The notes under the pieces: model-generated
The model's database searches: none
Told to the model about the DNA's origin: nothing
Seen by the model: the letters and a program-made list of their open reading frames with translations, nothing else
Origin: Pseudodesulfovibrio sp.
GTDB taxonomy: Bacteria; Desulfobacterota; Desulfovibrionia; Desulfovibrionales; Desulfovibrionaceae
Direction of reading: 5' to 3'
DNA: 11,190 bases
Assembly (NCBI GenBank): GCA_022712815.1
Contig: JAFLJW010000137.1
Span: 1-11,190, forward strand
Program-made: the position numbers and the translations under genes
Part shown: one piece after another, positions 5,624-11,190 of the stretch
Numbering within the stretch: the first letter of the stretch is position 1
Layout: each line of letters opens with the position of its first letter

Positions 5624-7300
5624 CTATCCAAGCATCGCCTGTTCAACTATCCCCATTTTCATCAGTAAGTCATTTTCCAGAAGATTCTGTTCCGCTTTCA
5701 TGGCCGAAACAATATTTCCATGCTCGTGCATGGTCTGCATCTTGTATTTATTTCCCAGGGCATTGCCTTCTTCCTGCATGGAAACCCGCGATGCCGCGCC
5801 CGTACGCTTTTTGTGCCGGATGGTGAGATGCCCCTGATAAACAGGAAACAGCCCCGCCTCGCACAGCCGCAGGTCATGCTCCAGATCATCATACTGCGAT
5901 GGCGAAAGATGAATGGCGAAATCACCGGATTCGAGCAGTTTTTTTGTTCGGAAGAGATGACAGCATCCAGTGACCGAGGCGCAGGGGCGCAGGATATCGA
6001 ACAACCCGGTGTCGAGACTCTGGATATGCAGGTCAGTGAGTTTGAACGGATTGGGCGCGGTGCGGGTCAGGTCAAGCGGGATCGCCTCGGGGTCAACAGA
6101 CAGATGACTGTCCGCGCTCTGGATGAGCGACTGGTTGACGTGATCCACCACCTTGCAGCCCCAGACGCCTGCGTCCGGGTATTGGCGCACGGCAGAGCCG
6201 AATTTGAGGAGCCAGTCCTGGGGCAGCAGTATATCGTCGTCGAGATAGCAGATGAAATCATGTTTCTGAACGGCATCAAGGTTCATCAGCCAGTTCCTTG
6301 CGGCTGGTGCGCCGATGTTCACGGGCAGGGTGATGGCCGTGAACCGGTCTGGACCAAGGGCCATTTCAAAGCGGGATTGCCAGGAAGAGAGGATCTCGGC
6401 CGTGTTGTCGGTGGAACCGTTATCAAGAACGAAAACAGCCCCCCCGGACAGGTCGGATTCCATGAGCGAATGCAAGGTGGCATCCAGCTCGATCCCCTTG
6501 TTCCATGAGTAGAGAAGGATGGCCGTGGAGCCGGGCAAAGAATGGTGATCCGTGTCCCAGCCGGTGAGCAGGTCATGAACGCGCATGAGCAGGCTGCTGT
6601 TCCATGGGGTACGGGCCAAACCGTCGAGAAGCAGCAAATTGGCAGAGGCCTTGTCGCCTTCGTCCAACATGCACAGCCCGGCGCGAAAGGTGGAAAAGGC
6701 AGGGCCAAAGGTTTGGCCCACATGCTGTGAGAGGCGGGCCGAGTCGTGGTGCCTGTTTTGGAAAAGATCTATACGGGCTTTGACATTGACCATGAGCGGT
6801 TTGATTCCGGCTGGTGTGTCAAACTCCATCATGGAGACAACCCAGTCCGGGTCATTGTCGATGAGGCCCATGGTAACGGCCTGCTCGCGCCAGAACAGGT
6901 TGTCCGGTTTCCTGGCCGCTGATTGCTCGATGAAATATTTGGTTTTGGAAAAATCGCGTTGGGTCAGAAGCCGCTCGAAATAGCTGGTGTTGTCCGGTTT
7001 GCGCCAATTGGCGGCCAGTGCGGTCAGGGCGGCCAGTGTGTCCCGATGCAGGATGGTACGCACGCTTTCATGGGAGATCAGTTCGGTGGCCATCTCGCCG
7101 TCCAGAGGGTTCTCGCCCAGAGCGGTCTGGAGGGCATCGATTGCGACGGGCGTCAGGGTCGGGTTGCCGGAGCGCAGACACCAGCCAGCGATATCAAGCA
7201 GGTGGAGCTTGCCGGTGAAGCCCAGGCGCAACTTGGCCTTGAGTTCCTCCGGCAGAGTCAGCCAGAAGTCGGTCAACGAACTAATGCTGGCATTGTCCAT
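5624..7300 (-). CDS. Family 2 glycosyltransferase with a long helical N-terminal domain
   Basis: A 558-residue protein. Residues 1-250 are mostly helical; about 190-247 resemble TPR-like helix pairs, and I do not recognise a named family there. Residues about 258-500 are a GT-A fold family 2 glycosyltransferase: the nucleotide-binding opening ILLYSWN, DNGSTDNT at 293-300, the NIGAPAARN loop at 328-336, the metal-binding DDD at 354-356 after CYL, the acidic YDDLEHDLRL at 470-479 which probably holds the catalytic base, and His496. This suggests an active enzyme moving a sugar from a nucleotide donor; donor and acceptor are unknown. No membrane segment is seen. The ATG at 7300 is preceded by GAGG at 9 nt and overlaps the upstream gene by 20 bp, indicating translational coupling. 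Upstream in-frame starts would lengthen the overlap. No clear terminator follows. Confidence 0.88.
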   Translation of the reverse strand: MDNASISSLTDFWLTLPEELKAKLRLGFTGKLHLLDIAGWCLRSGNPTLTPVAIDALQTALGENPLDGEMATELISHESVRTILHRDTLAALTALAANWRKPDNTSYFERLLTQRDFSKTKYFIEQSAARKPDNLFWREQAVTMGLIDNDPDWVVSMMEFDTPAGIKPLMVNVKARIDLFQNRHHDSARLSQHVGQTFGPAFSTFRAGLCMLDEGDKASANLLLLDGLARTPWNSSLLMRVHDLLTGWDTDHHSLPGSTAILLYSWNKGIELDATLHSLMESDLSGGAVFVLDNGSTDNTAEILSSWQSRFEMALGPDRFTAITLPVNIGAPAARNWLMNLDAVQKHDFICYLDDDILLPQDWLLKFGSAVRQYPDAGVWGCKVVDHVNQSLIQSADSHLSVDPEAIPLDLTRTAPNPFKLTDLHIQSLDTGLFDILRPCASVTGCCHLFRTKKLLESGDFAIHLSPSQYDDLEHDLRLCEAGLFPVYQGHLTIRHKKRTGAASRVSMQEEGNALGNKYKMQTMHEHGNIVSAMKAEQNLLENDLLMKMGIVEQAMLG

Positions 7301-9389
7301 ATGGCTGTTCCTCAGGTTGCATCCCTTTGGCCGTGTCTTCCACCGGAAGTTCTTCACGGAGGGTTTCGCCCATGTAGACGCGCATCAGGTTCCTGCCCTT
7401 GGCTTCCTGTGTCATCAGTGTCCGCACAACCGTTCGGCCCACGCAGCCCATGTTGAACCGGGCGGCAGGGTCATCGGCGAGAATGCGCATTTTATCGGCA
7501 ATGCATCCGGCATCTTCGTTATCGCACAGATACCCGTTGAGACCGTCCCTGACCACTTCGGGGATGCCGCCCACGCGAGAGCAGATGGCTGGCAGGCCAA
7601 AGTCGAACCCTTCGAGCAATGCGTTTGGCAGGCTCTCCTTGCGGGACGGGACAATCAGGATATCGGAAAAGCGCAATTCCTCAAGGACCTGTTCGTGTGG
7701 GATATCACCGGTAACGCGCAGCCGTTCCCGCACGGTGGGCGTGAGGTGGTTTTCAAGCCTGCTTAGGTCCTTTTCCGAAATCCCTACGCCGACAAATTCC
7801 ATGTCGCGGAAATTCCCGGTCTCGCAAAACCGGGCGGCGGCTTGCAGGAAGATGTCAAACCCCTTGATCTCGGCTGAGTTGCCCACATAGACAAAACGCA
7901 CCCCGCGCTTCTTGCGCGGTTTGGGCGGACCTAAATCAGGGCCGCAATATGCGTTGTAAACGACATTCAAACGGCTTTTCATGACCCTGTATTTTTTCAG
8001 CACCTCGGCGCATTGCATGGAATTGGTGATGACGCCGTTTGCTATGGCGGTCCAGAGAAAGAAGAGATCATTGGGCCGGGAAATGACACCCCGATTGATG
8101 AACAGCTTGAATCTCGCACCCATGAGCCGGGCCAGCACGCCCATCTTGTATGCCCGGTTGTGGAAGGAATGGACCACGTCAATACTCTTTTCCCGGATCA
8201 GGTTTTTCAGGAACGAGCCTGCGTGGAAGTAATCACTGAACCGGTCGAATTTGATGACCTCGACATTAAGATCGTCAAGCTCCCCGATAATGGGCGAATC
8301 CTTGGAGAGCAATGCATAGGTTTTGATGCCCATGGAGGACATGGCCGAGACATTGTTGATCAACTGCCTGCTGCCGCCGGACAGCTTCACCGAATCCGTG
8401 GCGTAGAGCACGCTCCTGATTTCCGTCCGCTTGGGAAGGAATTTGAAAAAGACTCGTGCGGTCGGGTCGGAGCCGTACATCTTCAGTCGGTTTTGAATCC
8501 ATTGGCCATCCTTGGGCCTGCCGACACCGATCCGATTCAACCGGAAGGGATTGGTTCCTTTGCTGTTGACGAAACGCTCCAGAGAAAAGGCTCCCACGTA
8601 TCCGGCTTTTTTGAGTTCCGCCTCGGCATCTTGGCAGAACTGACCCCACGGCCAGCAGAAAAGCTGTTCATCAAAGCCGTTCAGTTCGCGGATACGCTCA
8701 AGGCTTTTCCTGAAATCGCGGCGGCAGAATTCAAGTCGTTCCCTTGTGGGGCGCAGGGTGAATTTCGGGTCGGTCCCGCCGTTCAAGGTCGGCCAGAATC
8801 CGTTGTAGACGTATGCGCTGAAGACCTTGAAGACCGGCCATTTTGGGTCGAATCCGGGATAGATGGTCCAGGCTCCCCAGTGGGCGTTTTCATCGCCCAT
8901 CTTCCAATCAGCCTTGAATGTGCGAAAGGCCCCCTGATGGCTGCAACCATGGGAAAAGACTTCCATGCCCTTGCCCAGCATGGCCTTGATCTCACTCTCG
9001 TTGATGAACTGCGAAAAATCGCCATCCCTGTGGGCGGATTTGAAGCATTCACTCATGGTGTGCAGTTCTGGAGCATTGTTCAGGGAACGAACCTTACCGG
9101 GAACCGTAAAATCGGTGAGCGCGAAAAAGGTGCCGGTCATGCCGCGCCTTTCCAGTTCGGGAACCACGGCCAGCCAGTTGCTGATATGCCCGTCATCAAA
9201 GGTCAGGACCACTGACTTGCGCGGGGCTTTCATCTTACCGCGCACCACGGACAGGAGTTCGCGGGAAGAAATAGTACGATAGCCTGCGTCGGCAATGGCG
9301 TCCAGATGCTCCCGGAAACGTTCCGGGGAATGGCCGTCAACGTCAGAGACATTATGGTAACAAAGCACAGGTATGGATGTTCGAATCAT
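7281..9389 (-). CDS. Fusion of NodB-type polysaccharide deacetylase and GT4 glycosyltransferase
   Basis: A 702-residue two-domain protein. Residues about 5-290 are a NodB / carbohydrate esterase 4 domain: TFDDG at 63-67 with the Asp pair, and the metal-binding His147 and His151 in SHGCSH. About 90 residues follow, rich in aromatics, before the CWPWGQ stretch at 245-250 that stands where the usual RxPYG motif lies. Such enzymes remove acetyl groups from N-acetyl-hexosamines in glycans. Residues about 325-675 are a GT-B family 4 transferase with a glycine loop LSGGSRQ, YVGNSAEIKGFD at 501-512, and the EX7E motif ESLPNALLE at 585-593. No signal peptide or membrane segment is seen, so the deacetylase half would act in the cytoplasm. 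The ATG at 9389 was chosen because the deacetylase fold begins there; an ATG at 9440 would add 17 residues without a visible ribosome binding site. Confidence 0.87.
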   Translation of the reverse strand: MIRTSIPVLCYHNVSDVDGHSPERFREHLDAIADAGYRTISSRELLSVVRGKMKAPRKSVVLTFDDGHISNWLAVVPELERRGMTGTFFALTDFTVPGKVRSLNNAPELHTMSECFKSAHRDGDFSQFINESEIKAMLGKGMEVFSHGCSHQGAFRTFKADWKMGDENAHWGAWTIYPGFDPKWPVFKVFSAYVYNGFWPTLNGGTDPKFTLRPTRERLEFCRRDFRKSLERIRELNGFDEQLFCWPWGQFCQDAEAELKKAGYVGAFSLERFVNSKGTNPFRLNRIGVGRPKDGQWIQNRLKMYGSDPTARVFFKFLPKRTEIRSVLYATDSVKLSGGSRQLINNVSAMSSMGIKTYALLSKDSPIIGELDDLNVEVIKFDRFSDYFHAGSFLKNLIREKSIDVVHSFHNRAYKMGVLARLMGARFKLFINRGVISRPNDLFFLWTAIANGVITNSMQCAEVLKKYRVMKSRLNVVYNAYCGPDLGPPKPRKKRGVRFVYVGNSAEIKGFDIFLQAAARFCETGNFRDMEFVGVGISEKDLSRLENHLTPTVRERLRVTGDIPHEQVLEELRFSDILIVPSRKESLPNALLEGFDFGLPAICSRVGGIPEVVRDGLNGYLCDNEDAGCIADKMRILADDPAARFNMGCVGRTVVRTLMTQEAKGRNLMRVYMGETLREELPVEDTAKGMQPEEQPYGQCQH

Positions 9390-9704
9390 TTTTTTTCTCA
9401 CAGGTATAAGGCACTCCCGTGGTACCAGAAGCACTTCCATTGAGCAAGAAATGGAGTCTGACTCGTTAACCCCCTGCCTGCTTCTGATCGGGAATAAAAA
9501 TTATGAGCGACAAGTTGCCTTGAGGGGACATCCCCCTGCGAGACAGGCCGAATAAATCGATCTCAATTCCGGCATTCTGCCAAGAAGGAAAGGCCTTCAA
9601 AAAAGCAGGCAAAACCAGCTTGACATCGTTTTAAAAATGGAGAAAATCGATTGAATCCGTGAATACCTTGAAAAGATTTCAACTTACCGTTAATAGAGAG
9701 GATT
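9390..9704. other. Divergent intergenic region with several short dyads
   Basis: This 315-bp region separates the polysaccharide unit (minus) from the sigma-54 activator (plus). No convincing gene is seen in it. It holds several short dyads: GAGTC-T-GACTC at 9454-9464, AGGGG-ACATC-CCCCT at 9523-9537, GGCA-TTC-TGCC at 9571-9581 and GAAGG-AAAGG-CCTTC at 9584-9598. A candidate plus-strand promoter lies at 9620-9647. The minus-strand promoter could not be placed with confidence. The dyads may be regulator sites or leader hairpins; none matches an operator that I recognise. Confidence 0.5.
9620..9647 (+). promoter_or_regulatory. Candidate sigma-70 promoter for the sigma-54 activator gene
   Basis: A perfect -35 hexamer TTGACA at 9620-9625 is followed after 16 nt by GAAAAT at 9642-9647 (4 of 6 to TATAAT), in an AT-rich stretch. 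It would place the transcript start near 9655 and leave a leader of about 50 nt before the ATG at 9705. Confidence 0.45.
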
Positions 9705-11135
9705 ATGTCGGCCAGAACAGTGCTCTTTATCGCGGAACCGCAGTCCGTCACCGCTATTTTCCCCGCTCTCAAAGAGGCCGGCCTTCAGGCAGGGTTGGCG
9801 GATAATATCACTGGCGCACTGGGTTTCATCAAAAAATCCGATCCGTGTCTTGTTTTTTGTCGTCCCACACTTCAGGGATTTGATGCCAAGGCTCTGCTTG
9901 AGCAGGCGCAGACCATCGAAGGATTCCCGCCCGTGGTGATTTTTACTGCCTCCGGCAATGCGGAGCAGGCCATGGAATACCTTGATCTCGGTGCACGGGA
10001 TTACTGGATCGAACCGCTGGTCTGGGACAAGATCAAGCTCGTGCTGCCTGATGTTAAGCCGGAACCCGACCCAGAACCGGAGCCGAAGGCAAAGCCCGCC
10101 AAGCCGTCAGCTCCCGCCGTTTCCAACGCGCCCGGAAAATTTCAGATCATTGGCCGACACGAGGCCGTGTTGCGGGTGCTGGCACTCGCCAGACAGGTGG
10201 CGAAATCCAAGGCCACCGTCCTTATCTCCGGCGAATCAGGCACCGGCAAGGAACTGTTTGCCCGGTATCTGCACCACAATTCCGACCGGGGCGACAAGGC
10301 GTTTGTGGCCATCAACTGCGCTGCTTTGCCCGAGCATCTGCTGGAATCCGAACTATTTGGTCATGAGAAGGGCGCGTTCACCGGAGCCATCAGTCGCAAG
10401 CTTGGCAAGTTTGAGCTGGCCGATGGCGGCACCATGCTCCTTGACGAAATCACCGAGATGGACCCGGGCCTTCAGGCCAAGCTGCTGCGCGTGCTTCAGG
10501 AATCGGAATTCGACCGCGTGGGCGGTGTGGAGACCGTCAATGTGGATGTGCGTGTACTCGCCACCACCAACCGTGACATCGAAGGCGCGGTGGCGGAAGG
10601 AAAATTCAGGCAGGATTTGTTTTACCGGCTCAATGTCATCCCGCTCAAGCTTCCTTCATTGAAAGATCGCGGCGATGATATCCTCACCCTGGCCGAATAT
10701 TTTACGGGCAAATTTACTGCCACCTACGGATTGGGTCGGCTCGTCTTTACCGAAGACGCAAAAAAATGGCTCATGAATTACGAGTGGCCGGGTAATGTGC
10801 GCGAATTGCAGAACCTCATGGAACGTGCTGTGCTTCTGGCCGGGCAAGGTCCGATCCAGCCACGCCACTTCCTCATGGGCGACGAGCAATGGATTCCCGA
10901 CGATCTTTCCGGCATTGATGCGGACCAGAAAGCGATCAACGATGCCGGTCCGCCCTCGACCCCCGGTGAAGCCCTCTCGGTCATGCCCATTCACGAGATG
11001 GAAAAACGGCTTATCCTCAAGAGCCTGGAAGAAACCACCGGCAACCGGACCCGTGCCGCAGACCTGCTGGGAATTTCCGTTCGGACGCTCAGGAACAAGC
11101 TCAACGAATACAAAAAGCAGGGTGTCGAAGTCTGA
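9705..11135 (+). CDS. Sigma-54-dependent transcriptional activator with degenerate receiver domain
   Basis: A 476-residue protein of the NtrC class. Residues 1-115 have the layout of a receiver domain, but the acidic pair is Glu11-Pro12, the phosphoacceptor Asp position is Arg53 (in FCRPTLQGFD), and the conserved Lys is Glu103; only Thr81 remains. A Pro/Glu/Lys-rich linker covers about 117-144. The AAA+ domain (about 146-390) has Walker A GESGTGKE at 176-183, the sigma-54 contact loop GAFTGA at 223-228, Walker B LLDE at 245-248, the arginine-finger region FRQDLFYR at 301-308, and WPGNVREL at 361-368. A Fis-type helix-turn-helix fills about 446-470. ATPase activity and sigma-54 remodelling should be intact, while control by phosphorylation is unlikely. 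GAGAGGA lies just before the ATG. The gene is divergent from the polysaccharide unit. Confidence 0.95.
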   Translation: MSARTVLFIAEPQSVTAIFPALKEAGLQAGLADNITGALGFIKKSDPCLVFCRPTLQGFDAKALLEQAQTIEGFPPVVIFTASGNAEQAMEYLDLGARDYWIEPLVWDKIKLVLPDVKPEPDPEPEPKAKPAKPSAPAVSNAPGKFQIIGRHEAVLRVLALARQVAKSKATVLISGESGTGKELFARYLHHNSDRGDKAFVAINCAALPEHLLESELFGHEKGAFTGAISRKLGKFELADGGTMLLDEITEMDPGLQAKLLRVLQESEFDRVGGVETVNVDVRVLATTNRDIEGAVAEGKFRQDLFYRLNVIPLKLPSLKDRGDDILTLAEYFTGKFTATYGLGRLVFTEDAKKWLMNYEWPGNVRELQNLMERAVLLAGQGPIQPRHFLMGDEQWIPDDLSGIDADQKAINDAGPPSTPGEALSVMPIHEMEKRLILKSLEETTGNRTRAADLLGISVRTLRNKLNEYKKQGVEV

Positions 11136-11140
11136 TTTTC

Positions 11141-11157
11141 TGTCCGGATACCGGACA
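11141..11157 (+). other. Perfect inverted repeat just after the activator gene
   Basis: TGTCCGG and CCGGACA form a 7-bp stem with the loop ATA, five bases past the stop codon. The T-run TTTTC lies before it, not after, and an A-run follows. It is the first of two hairpins and may stabilise the 3' end or help terminate transcription. Confidence 0.5.
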
Positions 11158-11164
11158 TGAAAAA

Positions 11165-11190
11165 GGCCGCCCCTTAGATAAAGGGCGGCC
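11165..11190 (+). terminator. Probable intrinsic terminator, cut by the window edge
   Basis: GGCCGCCC and GGGCGGCC form a perfect 8-bp GC-rich stem with a 10-nt loop, 29 bp past the activator stop, preceded by an A-run at 11160-11164. The A-run before and strong stem fit a bidirectional terminator; the expected T-run would lie just outside the window. Confidence 0.75.

Noticed and set aside
5456..5668. A 70-codon plus-strand frame in the gap between enolase and the GT2 gene
   Set aside because: No ribosome binding site, it covers the candidate enolase promoter, and it runs into the end of the opposite gene. The translation has no recognisable features.
8013..9215. A 400-codon plus-strand open frame opposite the deacetylase-GT4 gene
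   Set aside because: It is antisense to a gene with clear catalytic motifs in both domains, and its own translation shows no recognisable domain.
9502..9521. GG...GC pattern on the minus strand resembling a sigma-54 -24/-12 promoter before the polysaccharide unit
   Set aside because: The two dinucleotides are one base too close together; sigma-54 promoters need strict spacing.

Overview
The window reads as a chromosomal segment from a GC-rich Gram-negative bacterium, most likely a sulfate-reducing member of the Desulfovibrionaceae (Desulfovibrio or Pseudodesulfovibrio type). The grounds are the eno-folD neighbourhood, which I recall being adjacent in Desulfovibrio; a long perfect palindrome after eno of a kind I recall as dispersed in Desulfovibrio genomes; and the mix of an HD-GYP protein with a sigma-54 activator. 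This assignment is from memory and no search was run. No tRNA, rRNA, insertion sequence, prophage or CRISPR array is visible.

Layout. Seven of the eight genes lie on the minus strand and are read right to left. At 9389-5624 is a two-gene polysaccharide or glycan unit: a fusion of a NodB-type deacetylase with a GT4 glycosyltransferase, overlapping by 20 bp a family 2 glycosyltransferase with a long helical N-terminal part. Next come enolase (5441-4152), a 238-bp gap with the perfect palindrome, and folD (3913-3056), which ends in a clear intrinsic terminator. Then comes a probable three-gene set: an NmrA-like NAD(P)-binding reductase (2890-2027), an HD-GYP c-di-GMP phosphodiesterase (2014-1241) and an exported zinc-dependent phospholipase C (1140-235). 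The left edge cuts a gene with an N-terminal membrane segment (105-1). The only plus-strand gene (9705-11135) is divergent from the polysaccharide unit. It encodes a sigma-54-dependent activator whose receiver domain has lost its phosphorylation site, and it is followed by two hairpins, the second running off the window.

How the parts may work together. Enolase and FolD are core glycolysis/gluconeogenesis and one-carbon enzymes, probably with their own promoters. The deacetylase-GT4 and GT2 proteins probably build or modify one surface glycan. The divergent sigma-54 activator is a candidate regulator of that unit or of distant genes, but no correctly spaced -24/-12 site was seen next to it. 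The reductase gene sits behind an 11-bp tandem direct repeat that looks like an operator. The phospholipase C has its Shine-Dalgarno sequence inside a hairpin. Nothing here is a clearly new system. The points most worth a second look are the degenerate receiver, the bifunctional glycan enzyme, the HD-GYP/phospholipase pairing and the small regulatory structures.
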